Source: Sphingobacterium sp. UBA4616 (GTDB taxonomy: Bacteria; Bacteroidota; Bacteroidia; Sphingobacteriales; Sphingobacteriaceae). Taken from it: DNA of 64,000 nucleotides. This document shows positions 36,367 through 44,699 of the stretch, in pieces. The notes beneath the pieces are model-generated. The model was not told the DNA's origin. It saw nothing but the letters and a program-made list of their open reading frames with translations, and did no database searches. Numbering within the stretch: position 1 is the stretch's first letter; every line of letters begins with the position of its first letter. The position numbers were made by a program, and so were the translations under genes. The stretch is taken from assembly GCA_002386525.1 (NCBI GenBank), contig DGIS01000025.1, forward strand, positions 133,391 through 197,390. The letters are read 5' to 3'.

Positions 36367-36444
36367 TTAGAATTTTTCAGGTTTTAGAAGTACATAACAG
36401 ATATATCCAAAAACCAGTAGTGCTACAATAAATAAAGCTGTCAT
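36367..36444 (-). CDS. kdpF: K+-transporting ATPase subunit F
   Basis: 25 aa: MTALFIVALLVFGYICYVLL then KPEKF. One membrane span with the short basic tail typical of KdpF (about 29 aa), which in E. coli fills the space between KdpA and KdpB. Its ATG directly abuts the stop codon of the 125-aa gene upstream (TAA then ATG), so translation is probably coupled. Position before kdpA is classic. Confidence 0.9.
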   Translation of the reverse strand: MTALFIVALLVFGYICYVLLKPEKF

Positions 36445-36822
36445 TTATTTTGATATGAATAGATTATGTATTTGTTGTCCTTTACGGATTTCTAAAAAAG
36501 GTACGGGCAACTGAGCTTCGATTACGGTCCATGTATGAACGGTACTGATGCGTTGAAGACCTCCCAAGGATCTTACAAAAAGGTTTTCCAAAATATATTT
36601 GACGTAATGGTTTCCATGGCCGTAAATCGTTCCGAGAAACTCGATATGCTGACAGATTTTGTCTGTGCTGCGCACGGTAATCAAGTGTCGAAGATGATTA
36701 ATCACAGCCTGCAAGACGCCGGCAAAATTGTGCTTCCGAAGCAGGAAATTAATCTCCGATCGAATTTCCTTATAATGAAGGGCCATATACAAACCTGCCC
36801 TGTATTGATTTAATTTTTTCAT
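36445..36822 (-). CDS. 125-aa soluble protein of the kdp locus, unknown function
   Basis: Begins MKKLNQYRAGLYMALHYKEI and continues with helical segments HNFAGVLQAVINHLRHLITV and HIEFLGTIYGHGNHYVKYIL, ending near QQIHNLFISK. Rich in His and Arg, no membrane span or signal. Its stop codon abuts kdpF, and two small membrane-protein ORFs precede it, so it is part of the kdp operon. The repeated helical spacing recalls the small DUF7674-type proteins that I associate with kdp operons in this phylum, but I could not check. A regulatory or assembly role is inference. Confidence 0.65.
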   Translation of the reverse strand: MKKLNQYRAGLYMALHYKEIRSEINFLLRKHNFAGVLQAVINHLRHLITVRSTDKICQHIEFLGTIYGHGNHYVKYILENLFVRSLGGLQRISTVHTWTVIEAQLPVPFLEIRKGQQIHNLFISK

Positions 36823-36848
36823 GTTTGAATAGAACTATACTTCAAAAT

Positions 36849-36971
36849 CTAACCGACATAGAGCTGAAAAACCATCGCAATAATTAGCACCATTAAAATA
36901 ATCTTCGCTATGCGGTCTCCCGATATATTGTGCGGCGATACTGTACCTTTATTGTCTTGCTTCTCTTTCAT
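36849..36971 (-). CDS. 40-aa single-span membrane micro-protein, kdp locus
   Basis: Reads MKEKQDNKGTVSPHNISGDR then IAKIILMVLIIAMVFQLYVG. A charged polar N-terminal half and one C-terminal membrane span that ends near the stop codon. It lies 26 bp upstream of the 125-aa gene and 10 bp downstream of a 28-aa membrane ORF, all on the minus strand. It resembles in size and topology the small subunits of transport ATPases (KdpF-like) but is not KdpF, which is present separately. Strong layout evidence, no homology recognised. Confidence 0.65.
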   Translation of the reverse strand: MKEKQDNKGTVSPHNISGDRIAKIILMVLIIAMVFQLYVG

Positions 36972-36981
36972 ATGATCTCTT

Positions 36982-37068
36982 CTATATTTTCTCAAAAAAA
37001 TCCACCATTTTGTAGAATAACCAGAAGCAAAAGATTCCAGTTATGAGGAGTATGATTGTCATTACCAT
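36982..37068 (-). CDS. 28-aa single-span membrane micro-protein, kdp locus
   Basis: Reads MVMTIILLITGIFCFWLFYK then MVDFFEKI. One hydrophobic span followed by an acidic/aromatic tail. It is the first ORF of the kdp cluster on the minus strand, 10 bp before the 40-aa ORF. A second ATG two codons in could be the start. It resembles KdpF in size but has a different sequence. I believe similar F-W-L-F-Y-K-x-x-D-F-F ORFs exist upstream of kdp in related genomes but cannot confirm. Confidence 0.6.
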   Translation of the reverse strand: MVMTIILLITGIFCFWLFYKMVDFFEKI

Positions 37069-37307
37069 TGTTAAATTTTATTAGTGATTCGCGATTTCTT
37101 TTTTTTTAAAATTTCCATTACATACTAGAATTTGTGACAATCACTCCTTTGGAGGACTTTTGCCGCAGGTTATTCTTTTTCGTTCTGTTCCCATTTGTAT
37201 TGTCATTTGTCCCAATAAGCCAAAGGTTGTTCCAGCATGCCAAAAAACAGCATAAACAACTATTAATCAGCGAATAAAAAAATAAACACTCCGAAAAGAA
37301 TTTGGAA

Positions 37308-37328
37308 ACCCTATCATTTTGATAGGGT
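37308..37328. promoter_or_regulatory. 9-bp inverted repeat upstream of the kdp operon
   Basis: ACCCTATCA-TTT-TGATAGGGT, perfect arms. About 240 bp before the first kdp ORF. In the plus direction it is followed by CCTTTTATC, but no plus-strand gene ends here, so a leader hairpin or operator for kdp is more likely than a terminator. Confidence 0.4.
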
Positions 37329-37447
37329 CCTTTTATCAAAATGAGAATGACTGTGCGGAAAATGTGATCAAATTATTATAATTTGTACCTTGTCTTACAC
37401 TTCTGAAAAAAAGGGGGCAAGTTAATGCGCTCTGTCCAACCGACTGA

Positions 37448-37487
37448 CTAGACAGTTATGGTTTCAACTGGCTAGACAGTAAGGTTT
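37448..37487. repeat. Direct repeat CTAGACAGT-GGTTT
   Basis: CTAGACAGTTATGGTTT (37448-37464) and CTAGACAGTAAGGTTT (37472-37487), start-to-start 24 bp. The preceding CTGTC (37432-37436) mirrors GACAG, giving partial dyad symmetry. Two binding sites for one regulator on about the same helix face would fit; no regulator gene is adjacent. Confidence 0.4.
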
Positions 37488-37700
37488 AAAAATTGATAAA
37501 TGCATATGCTAAGAGGCGTTTTTTCGATTGTATAATCAGAAGCACTGTGTAACTAATTTGCAGAGGAAAAGCAGATTGTTGCGCAAAGTAAGTATTTAAA
37601 ATTATCTTAGTAGAAACGTAACAAGTGAAGACACTATATTAATTAGCGCTTAGCTGTTGAAACATAGAATTACCAAACGAACACTTATAGAAATTAAACT

Positions 37701-38432
37701 ATGATAGACTTAAACCTTTTTAAGAAAATTATCTTATCGGTCTTTATGGGCTTTGTTTTACTGTCCTGCCAAAGTGAAAAAAGCAATCCCAATACATTGA
37801 CAGAAGAAGAGCAAAGTAATGGGTGGCAACTCCTATTTGATGGTACTACACTCAACAATTGGCATACGTACAATAATAGTAAAAATGCGCCTACAGCGTG
37901 GATCGTTAAAAATGGAACGATATACTGCGATCCCAAAAACGAAAGCCAAAAATATGATTTAGTATCGGACAAGGAGTATAAAAACTATGAGTTTAAGTTT
38001 GAATGGAAACTGGAAAAAGAAGGAAATAGCGGTGTTTTTGTCAATGTACAGGAAAAACCGGATATCGATGCGACCTACCATTCAGGACCAGAGTACCAAT
38101 TGTTGGCCGATTCTCATCCTGATTTTGATAAGCCATTAAAGCGTTCGGGATGTCTCTATACATTTCTACCGCAGCAAAACTTTGTCAATGTTAAAGCGCA
38201 AGATGCTTGGAATGAATCAAGTATCATCCAAAAGAATGGAAAAGTAACTTTTTACCTCAATGGTAAAATCACCGCTGAAATGGATTTTAATTCAGCAAAA
38301 TGGAAAGATTTAGTAAAACATAGTAATTTCAAAGATTATCCGGAGTTTGGTCAGCATATTAGTGGAAAAATAGCGCTTCAGGATTGGTCAAGAGGTGTCT
38401 CATTTAGAAATTTAAAAATAAAACCATTGTAA
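37701..38432 (+). CDS. DUF1080 (3-keto-disaccharide hydrolase family) lipoprotein
   Basis: 243 aa. Signal with lipobox (SVFMGFVLLSC, Cys near residue 24) so probably lipidated. The domain begins GWQLLFDGTTLNNWHTY and includes YKNYEFKFEWKLEKEGNSGVFVN, YHSGPEYQLL, WNESSIIQKNGKVTFYLNGK and IALQDWSRGVSFRNLKIKPL, the DUF1080 laminin-G-like fold. Members act on 3-keto-glucosides or bind sugars at the cell surface. Alone, with its own terminator about 100 bp downstream; no dehydrogenase partner is adjacent. Confidence 0.92.
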   Translation: MIDLNLFKKIILSVFMGFVLLSCQSEKSNPNTLTEEEQSNGWQLLFDGTTLNNWHTYNNSKNAPTAWIVKNGTIYCDPKNESQKYDLVSDKEYKNYEFKFEWKLEKEGNSGVFVNVQEKPDIDATYHSGPEYQLLADSHPDFDKPLKRSGCLYTFLPQQNFVNVKAQDAWNESSIIQKNGKVTFYLNGKITAEMDFNSAKWKDLVKHSNFKDYPEFGQHISGKIALQDWSRGVSFRNLKIKPL

Positions 38433-38530
38433 TTAAAAAGTCCTATTCTCCTTATATTATAGGTTAAGTTAAGCAATAGCTATCAAGAAACAGCTGTTCG
38501 CTATGGAAGGTATCTCTAGGCCAATGTAGA

Positions 38531-38563
38531 AAAGATGAAACCGATAGTGGTTTCATCTTTTTT
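38531..38563 (+). terminator. Rho-independent terminator after the DUF1080 gene
   Basis: AAAGATGAAACC (38531-38542) pairs with GGTTTCATCTTT (38549-38560), loop GATAGT, followed by TTT. About 100 bp after the stop. Confidence 0.85.
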
Positions 38564-38691
38564 ATAACTAGATTCTTCCATTACATCTGCTATTGTCACA
38601 TGTAATTTTTCAGTAACAACTTTAGAGTAAGGACGTGCCAATAGACGGGAGTAAGGTACGACTAACGCCCGAAAACAGATTAGTACAGTCA

Positions 38692-39600
38692 CTAAAAAGC
38701 TTCGTCGACAAGTTCTTTATTGACCATTGCTCCAGCTAAATTTCCCGTAGCAACAGCATTCGCCACTGAACGCATCGCACTGGAGTTGTCTCCACAGGCA
38801 AATACTCCTGCGAGTGAAGTTTTTTGAAAATTATCTACTTGGATATGCCCCTGTTCGGTTATTTCACAACCTAAGGCAGCAGGAATAGTAGTGTGTTGTC
38901 TGAAAGGAATGGCAGCATAAACAGCATCGAAGGCAAGTTCACGCCCGTCTTTTAATTGAACTTGCTGAACCCATCCATTCTTATGTTGGATTTTATTGAT
39001 TTCTTCTTCAATAATAGCAATACCATGTCGATTTAGTTTTTCTATCTGCTTGACATCGAACCCTGCTCTACCTGCAGTCAGCAGTGTTAAGTCGGACGAT
39101 AGATTGTGAACCAAACCTGCAAGGTGAAGTGCTCTTTCACCATTCGCTATAATTGCAGTTTTTCCCTTCCGGAATTCATAGCCGTGACAGTATGGACAAT
39201 GGATAACCGAACTTCCCCAACAGGCTGAAAATCCTTGTATACTAGGCATAATATCTTCCACACCCGTGGCGAAAATGAGCTTTTTAGCCTTAAAGACCTC
39301 CCCATTCTCGGTAATTATTTCAAAACCTTCAGTTGTCTTCGTACCGACCACAGCAAGTCCCTTCTGAAACTTGACACTGGGGTAGTTAAGGACTTCTTCC
39401 CTCGCTTTTTCAGCTATACTCAGCGGCTTTTCGCCATCATGCGTGATGAAATTATGGGAGTGGGGCGTCTGCCTATTACAAGGTAGACCACTATCGATAA
39501 TCAACACGTTTCGCAAGGATCGTCCTAATGCCATCGCTGCAGAAAGCCCGGCATAACTTCCCCCAATAATAATTACCTCAAAACTTCTATCATCTTTCAT
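38692..39600 (-). CDS. Thioredoxin-reductase-like FAD/NAD(P) oxidoreductase
   Basis: 302 aa. FAD-binding VIIGGSYAGLSAAMALGRS (residues about 10-28), redox pair CPYCHGYEFRKGK (about 136-148), NAD(P) domain and the C-terminal VFACGDNSSAMRSVANAVATGNLAGAM FAD motif. It is shorter than classical TrxB and lacks the typical CAxC, so it belongs to the TrxB-like subfamily whose partners are often unknown. Second gene of a minus-strand pair, 10 bp after a methyltransferase. Confidence 0.92.
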   Translation of the reverse strand: MKDDRSFEVIIIGGSYAGLSAAMALGRSLRNVLIIDSGLPCNRQTPHSHNFITHDGEKPLSIAEKAREEVLNYPSVKFQKGLAVVGTKTTEGFEIITENGEVFKAKKLIFATGVEDIMPSIQGFSACWGSSVIHCPYCHGYEFRKGKTAIIANGERALHLAGLVHNLSSDLTLLTAGRAGFDVKQIEKLNRHGIAIIEEEINKIQHKNGWVQQVQLKDGRELAFDAVYAAIPFRQHTTIPAALGCEITEQGHIQVDNFQKTSLAGVFACGDNSSAMRSVANAVATGNLAGAMVNKELVDEAF

Positions 39601-39610
39601 ATATACATTA

Positions 39611-40237
39611 TTAATTATTAGTCCGCTTCTGACAAATGATGAAGTAGAATGGAAAATTTTCCTCCACTTCCCTAATTTCGATTAATCCATAGAAATCGAA
39701 TTCGGCATGAATGGAATCAACATCGTAAAAGAACATATGTACTCCTCCAAACATTGCAAATCGATCAGTGCCTATGGCCTCCCCCTTTCCATAGATGCTT
39801 GATAGCTTTGATACGGTCGTAAAAATCATAAAACCTCCTTCAGCCAATTGGTCATAACAATGCTGGATTAACGCAATGCGTTCATCAGCATCCAATAGAT
39901 GAATAAGCCCATAACAAAATATACCGTCATATATATCCCGATCAAAGGGCATTTCATTAACCGAACCATGATGGATAACCGTATCTGCCCCAAAGGATTT
40001 ACGGGCGAGTTCAATGGCAGTTTTAGAGATCTCAATACCTGTAATTTTTATTCCGTTTTCTAAAAACGGGCGACCATTGCGACCGTAGCCGAACCCGGGG
40101 ATCAGGATATTTTTGATTTTGCGCTCCAAAAAGAAGCGCACTGCAAGACGTGTAGACTGTGCGGCTTCATCTCCCCACATTTCCTGCTTCTCTACAAAAT
40201 TACGTTCCCAAAATTCCATACTGCCGTTGCTTATCAT
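39611..40237 (-). CDS. Class I SAM-dependent methyltransferase
   Basis: 208 aa; a second start at MEFWERNF lies six codons in. SAM-binding motif I reads ILIPGFGYGRNGRPFLENG, then GIEISKTAIELAR, the acidic loop and DGIFCYGLIHLLDADERIALIQ. A PGxGxG variant with N/R and an FxxxLIHL motif recalls TPMT/TehB-type small-molecule methyltransferases. It precedes the TrxB-like gene in an operon, a pairing seen in some detoxification or redox loci. Substrate unknown. Confidence 0.87.
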   Translation of the reverse strand: MISNGSMEFWERNFVEKQEMWGDEAAQSTRLAVRFFLERKIKNILIPGFGYGRNGRPFLENGIKITGIEISKTAIELARKSFGADTVIHHGSVNEMPFDRDIYDGIFCYGLIHLLDADERIALIQHCYDQLAEGGFMIFTTVSKLSSIYGKGEAIGTDRFAMFGGVHMFFYDVDSIHAEFDFYGLIEIREVEENFPFYFIICQKRTNN

Positions 40238-40415
40238 GTTTAATATTGAAAATCAATCCTGTAGGCCATACCAATACGGTATACTAACGGATTAAAAGTC
40301 AACTTTGCGAAGATAATATTTTTTACTATTGCAACTATGTAGCAAAAACACTAAATGCAATTAAATTGCAAATAAATTACAATGGGTATTATTGAAAACG
40401 TGGTTATTTATCAGT

Positions 40416-40448
40416 ATTGAAAACTTATACTATGCTTAAATATCTTTG
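40416..40448 (+). promoter_or_regulatory. Promoter of the DUF1349 gene
   Basis: ATTG (40416-40419), one base from TTTG, and TATCTTTG (40441-40448, TAnnTTTG) with 21 bp between. Downstream lies a hairpin GATGAAAT-CA-ATTTCATC (40451-40468) in the short leader before the ATG at 40483. Confidence 0.65.
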
Positions 40449-40482
40449 CTGATGAAATCAATTTCATCACAAAAACAAAAAC

Positions 40483-41145
40483 ATGAAAACTATAAGGACA
40501 TTTTTAGCAGCTTCGTTACTTCTATTACTAACTGTACAGGCTAGCGCACAAAAATTGGATCGGATGCTTTGGTTTAACGAACCGACAGAATGGAGTATCA
40601 AAAACAATTCGCTGTCGATGCTTGTTACGCCTAAAAGCGATTATTGGCGTATCTCCCATTATGGATTTACAGTAGATGACGCCCCATTTTTCTATACGTT
40701 ACGCGGGGGAGAGTTTGAAGTCAAGGCGAAGATCTCCGCCAACTACAAAACCCGGTTCGATCAAGCAGGTATTATGCTGCGCATTGATCATGAAAACTAT
40801 ATAAAAGCGGGAATCGAATTTGTGGACGGAAAATATAATTTAAGTACGGTCGTTACCCATAAAACGAGTGATTGGAGTATTGTTCCGATCGATAAGGAAA
40901 TCCCCTACATCTGGATCAAGGCGATACGCCGATTAGATGCTGTTGAATTTTTCTATTCTTTTGATGACAAGGAGTATATTATGATGAGAAATGCCTGGCT
41001 ACAGGATAATCATCCTGTTATGGTTGGTTTAATGGCCGCTTCACCAGACGGCAATGGGTTTGAGGCCAAATTTGATTATTTTACGATCAAACATCTTGCA
41101 GATCAACGTCGAAGTAAATGGCTGAAAGATAATAATTCAAACTAA
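40483..41145 (+). CDS. Secreted DUF1349 (concanavalin-like) protein
   Basis: 220 aa. Signal peptide MKTIRTFLAASLLLLLTVQA ending in SAQ. The domain has WFNEPTEWSIKNNSLSMLVTPKSDYWR near the start, GEFEVKAKISANYKTRFDQAGIMLRIDHENYIKAGIEF in the middle and the final GFEAKFDYFTI, which is the DUF1349 jelly-roll pattern. Members are thought to bind or act on glycans. Single gene with promoter and terminator. Enzymatic activity cannot be judged. Confidence 0.9.
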   Translation: MKTIRTFLAASLLLLLTVQASAQKLDRMLWFNEPTEWSIKNNSLSMLVTPKSDYWRISHYGFTVDDAPFFYTLRGGEFEVKAKISANYKTRFDQAGIMLRIDHENYIKAGIEFVDGKYNLSTVVTHKTSDWSIVPIDKEIPYIWIKAIRRLDAVEFFYSFDDKEYIMMRNAWLQDNHPVMVGLMAASPDGNGFEAKFDYFTIKHLADQRRSKWLKDNNSN

Positions 41146-41153
41146 GAATACTG

Positions 41154-41186
41154 ACGCCCGCCTAAGATAGCCACATAGACGGGCGT
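41154..41186. terminator. Terminator between convergent DUF1349 and LuxR genes
   Basis: ACGCCCG (41154-41160) and CGGGCGT (41180-41186) form a GC-rich 7-bp stem with a 19-nt loop, followed by TATCTTAA in the plus direction. It ends the DUF1349 transcript and possibly the LuxR one. Confidence 0.65.
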
Positions 41187-41190
41187 TATC

Positions 41191-41976
41191 TTAAATCTGT
41201 TCAGTATGATCCTGCTGTATCTTATTAAACACACTTACTGCTTCATATGAATTTCGAACACGAAGCTTTTGGAGTATATTTTGGCGATGACGATTTACTG
41301 TATTTATACTTAGTCCAAGTTTTTCGGCAATTCGCTTGCTAATCATTCCCTCCTTGATACAGCTTAAAATTTCCTTCTCTCGTGTACTAATCGAAGTTTT
41401 CGCGCCATAACCTTCCAGGTGATAGACAACACCTGTTACTTGATTGAGAATATAATTTCGCAGATTGATGGATGTTTCAATTTCTGGCAATACGGTATAA
41501 CAGCATAAAGCCAACTGCGGAAATTCGGGCCCTGGAGTGTCCAAATAAAAAATCTGATGGGACAACTGCATGATTTGCCCCTCCCTCCCCTCGACCCTAA
41601 GGACACTGTTTGCTTGATAATTGAATCGATCAGCTGTATCTATCTTTTTGACCAAGTTGAGAAACTGAAGCTCCAAAGCATGTTTAACAGCCAAATCTTC
41701 AGGATAAACACGTTCGAGAAGAAAATCCTCCCAAATACTATTTATTTCAATCTTCTTATCATTTTCGGGAAGGTAAAGCCGCTCTGCAAGTTTACCGATG
41801 TAGGTATAACTCCAGTTCGCTGTCAGGTCACTCAGTACCGCTATACCATTATGAATGTCGGCAAAAGTCTTTGCGTAGGTCTTATAGTGTTTTAGTACAG
41901 ACAAATCGACGCTGCTATTCCGCAGCCTACGCTCCGCGAAATTTTTATCTAATTTTTTTTTGATCTCCGATTTCAT
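41191..41976 (-). CDS. LuxR-type HTH regulator with N-terminal sensory region
   Basis: 261 aa. The C-terminal HTH (about 196-255) reads ISTREKEILSCIKEGMISKRIAEKLGLSINTVNRHRQNILQKL, the LuxR/NarL signature. The N-terminal 190 residues resemble a PAS-like sensor domain (VLSDLTANWSYTYIGKLAERLYL) and lack a phosphoacceptor receiver, so this is not a two-component response regulator. Ligand unknown. It lies between the DUF1349 gene and the BamA-like gene; targets cannot be told. Confidence 0.87.
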   Translation of the reverse strand: MKSEIKKKLDKNFAERRLRNSSVDLSVLKHYKTYAKTFADIHNGIAVLSDLTANWSYTYIGKLAERLYLPENDKKIEINSIWEDFLLERVYPEDLAVKHALELQFLNLVKKIDTADRFNYQANSVLRVEGREGQIMQLSHQIFYLDTPGPEFPQLALCCYTVLPEIETSINLRNYILNQVTGVVYHLEGYGAKTSISTREKEILSCIKEGMISKRIAEKLGLSINTVNRHRQNILQKLRVRNSYEAVSVFNKIQQDHTEQI

Positions 41977-42011
41977 TTCAATTCATACTTAGGAAGCTCC
42001 CTTTTAGGTCT

Positions 42012-44567
42012 TTAAAAAGAAAGTCCAACGCGTAGATAAGGCAAGGTTGCTTCTTTACTAAAACCCACTACACCCTGGATTGTGAGTAGGTCGCCGGGCA
42101 TAAAATAAATCCCACCTCCATAACCCATATGCCAGTCATTCAAGTTTTCGTGACTCATCCATACCCTTCCGACATCATAAAAACCAATTGCTCCTACTGT
42201 TCCAGGAACGATATAAGAAGCATAGCTAAATAATTTTAATCGCATATCAAAATTATTATAAAGAGCTGTTTTTCCAGTGAATCGCCGTGAATTATATCCC
42301 CTTAAGCTCATTTCACCTCCTATTTGTGCATGCTGATAAAAATAGGGATTTCCCCATACAGCATCAAATCCTACCCGGTTAGCAAAAGTAACATAATTGT
42401 TGGCAATGGTTTTATAAAAACTCATAGCGTGCTGTAGTTTCGTATAGTTTCGTCCTTCGCCTCCAATTTCTGTATTCCAGCCTAACCTGGTATGTAGGTG
42501 TACTCCAGATTTAGGATTAGCAACATTGTCACGGGTATCATATTCTATCCCGGCAGTAAGCCCCGTAAAGAAATTATTTCCATAGATCGGTTCTAATGGA
42601 TATTTTTGATTGAACTCCTCGAAATAACGTCCAAAATTATTCGATTCTTTACTTGTATAATATTCGGACGAAGATCCATAGAATACCTTGAATTTAGGGT
42701 CTAAATACTTTTCCAGAAAAATGTCTCCGCTCACAAGATCATATCGATTCCGATAAAAGGAAATACCCTTTGAACCCGACTTATCAAAACTAGTATTGTT
42801 CCCATATCCAAAGAAATTACTCAGGTTTTTGGGACCAAGAGAAGAAAGATGAATATAAAGATCGTGCCCCGCAATGAGATCTTTGTAATTCCCTTTATAA
42901 TCAAACATAAATGATTCTCGACCAGTTAGGTAACTAGCCAAAAACTGGTGTCGATAAGCATAGGGCTTTTTTCTAAACCCCTGATTTTCGATCATGTACC
43001 CCAGTCCAAAAATAAGCCCACGGTCCATTCCATAATCAAGGTTAAAAACGACCCCTTTACGATCATAGATAAAATTCTCGTAATCAAACTTATGGACAGC
43101 GGTATCTTTGCTCAGCTTGAGATGAATATCATCATCGACATGCATAGTACCCGGTACTTGCTCTTTCGCATCATAGATGTAAACATTTCTCCCATTGACA
43201 AACTTATCAGTTGTACGGTACAGATTTTGTCCATCACCACCAATTAGCCGGATCTTTATAGGCGATTTGCCCGACCCATGTAGCTTATATTCATCAGCAC
43301 CCGATATGCCATAAATACGGACTTCTTTAGTCTGATCAGGTAAAAAAGTCCGCTTCAGCAATTTTCGCCCTTCGGTTCCATCTTTTTTCTTATTGTGGAT
43401 ATTAATCGTAACTGAACCATCTTTATTGTAATCAACATCTACAAATTCAGACTTGGAAGACAATGGTAATTCAACGATACGCGCAAGAAATCGATAGTAA
43501 GTTAGCCCGCTTTCCATCAGTTCGTCCCTTCTCGAGCGAATATTTGTTTCCAATTCATTGGCACTCATTTTCACAATGGTATCGGGCATCGTTAACATCG
43601 CTTGGTGGATTAACGAATCCGTCAATGTTTTCTGAACCAATTGTATTTCATCAATCCATTCATCTTCTTTAAGATGAGTAAGAAAGAAATGATCAAAAGT
43701 GCTAGCGTTAAAATTCCAGTGAGGCACATTACGGATATGCGGACTAAATGGTTGCAAATGGGCCTTCAACCATTGATAGGAAAGTAATGTTGGAAATACA
43801 CCCGATGTTTTATAATATACCTTATCCCTGTCCCTAGGGACAGGAGTATAGATCTTTTTACCTTTTTCCTTTTCAGGATCCCAACGCCAGTTATCTTCAT
43901 GACGATCCCAGTCACCAAGCGTAAAGTCGAGCATCCGGGCGCGTAACGTAAGCTTTTGATCAATTTGCGTATCATTATCTTCTAACACCTTACGCATGAC
44001 CTTTGCCGTGTTATCTGTTTTCTTATCCTCAAAAGGGGTACGAGACTCAAACATATAGGCCCTATTTTTAAAGACTTCGCGATACTCACCTAACCCAGGG
44101 TCATCTCCTACAAAAACCAGTTCCGGCGAAGCTGAAGGAATATCCAATGCTTTATTAAATGGCGGTACAGTCAATGCCCCAAATGGGTGATGTATCGAAA
44201 TCTGATCTTGTACAATATCTTTTGCAAATGTCTCTCGAAGGCTTTCTGGTAGACTGCGTTCAGGATATTTTTGTATAGACCTGAGCACCCACTCCCTACC
44301 CATAGAATCTACCAATCGAAGCGACTGTGTCTGCATTCCTCCGCCTAACTTAACAATCTGAAGTCCACCTCGCTCCGTACCGAGATTCATCACCCGCATC
44401 TTAACAGGAGTATTGTATAATTTACGGTAACTATCTCCGAGCCAAAATCGATGCAGTAAGCCCACACGGTCATATTCGGGCGCAATAACCGTGGTCATAC
44501 TGTCTATACGCTGCGCTTGTGAATTAAAAATACAGCAGCAGGCGATTAATGTAAAGATTCTTCTCAT
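42012..44567 (-). CDS. BamA/TamA-family outer-membrane barrel with kinase-like N-terminal region
   Basis: 851 aa, signal peptide MRRIFTLIACCCIFNSQAQ. The last third (about 540-851) is a 16-strand-type surface-antigen barrel: GIEYDTRDNVANPKSGVHL, GGEMSLRGYNSRRFTG, GFYDVGRVW, GYGGGIYF, terminal LRVGLSF. The N-terminal half has no POTRA repeats or metallophosphatase. Instead residues 90-250 carry EWVLRSIQKYP (possible phosphate-anchoring strand), LGDWDRHEDNW (218-227) and PVPRDRDKVYY (242-252), which recall the catalytic and metal-binding loops of HipA/Fam20C-like kinases. This part is inference. Outer membrane; client unknown. Single gene. Confidence 0.85.
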   Translation of the reverse strand: MRRIFTLIACCCIFNSQAQRIDSMTTVIAPEYDRVGLLHRFWLGDSYRKLYNTPVKMRVMNLGTERGGLQIVKLGGGMQTQSLRLVDSMGREWVLRSIQKYPERSLPESLRETFAKDIVQDQISIHHPFGALTVPPFNKALDIPSASPELVFVGDDPGLGEYREVFKNRAYMFESRTPFEDKKTDNTAKVMRKVLEDNDTQIDQKLTLRARMLDFTLGDWDRHEDNWRWDPEKEKGKKIYTPVPRDRDKVYYKTSGVFPTLLSYQWLKAHLQPFSPHIRNVPHWNFNASTFDHFFLTHLKEDEWIDEIQLVQKTLTDSLIHQAMLTMPDTIVKMSANELETNIRSRRDELMESGLTYYRFLARIVELPLSSKSEFVDVDYNKDGSVTINIHNKKKDGTEGRKLLKRTFLPDQTKEVRIYGISGADEYKLHGSGKSPIKIRLIGGDGQNLYRTTDKFVNGRNVYIYDAKEQVPGTMHVDDDIHLKLSKDTAVHKFDYENFIYDRKGVVFNLDYGMDRGLIFGLGYMIENQGFRKKPYAYRHQFLASYLTGRESFMFDYKGNYKDLIAGHDLYIHLSSLGPKNLSNFFGYGNNTSFDKSGSKGISFYRNRYDLVSGDIFLEKYLDPKFKVFYGSSSEYYTSKESNNFGRYFEEFNQKYPLEPIYGNNFFTGLTAGIEYDTRDNVANPKSGVHLHTRLGWNTEIGGEGRNYTKLQHAMSFYKTIANNYVTFANRVGFDAVWGNPYFYQHAQIGGEMSLRGYNSRRFTGKTALYNNFDMRLKLFSYASYIVPGTVGAIGFYDVGRVWMSHENLNDWHMGYGGGIYFMPGDLLTIQGVVGFSKEATLPYLRVGLSF

Positions 44568-44699
44568 TCTATCTCCGTCGGTCTTCGAGAAATCAACAGT
44601 CGATATAGATAGAATGTTTGATGGCCTCGATGTATAATTGGGATAAAGTTCACCTTTTAAAACAAAGAATCAAAAAATTCAGTTCCTTTTTTAGAATAA

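Larger units (their letters stand above)
37069..37700. other. 632-bp divergent gap between the kdp operon and the DUF1080 gene
   Basis: It should contain the kdp promoter, but I find no clean TTTG-N19-TAnnTTTG pair on either strand. There is a hairpin ACCCTATCA/TGATAGGGT (37308-37316, 37320-37328), which would lie in the kdp leader RNA or serve as its operator. A near-direct repeat with 24-bp period occurs at 37448-37464 and 37472-37487. The rest shows nothing I can name. Confidence 0.6.

Noticed and set aside
37118..37339. 73-aa minus-strand ORF upstream of the kdp operon
   Set aside because: Cys- and Asn-rich composition and a hairpin within the first codons; more likely leader DNA.
38516..38692. 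58-codon minus-strand open frame reading LVVPYSRLLARPYSKVVTEK
   Set aside because: It runs through the DUF1080 terminator hairpin and overlaps the stop of the TrxB-like gene. Possibly a remnant, but the evidence is weaker than for the listed fragments.
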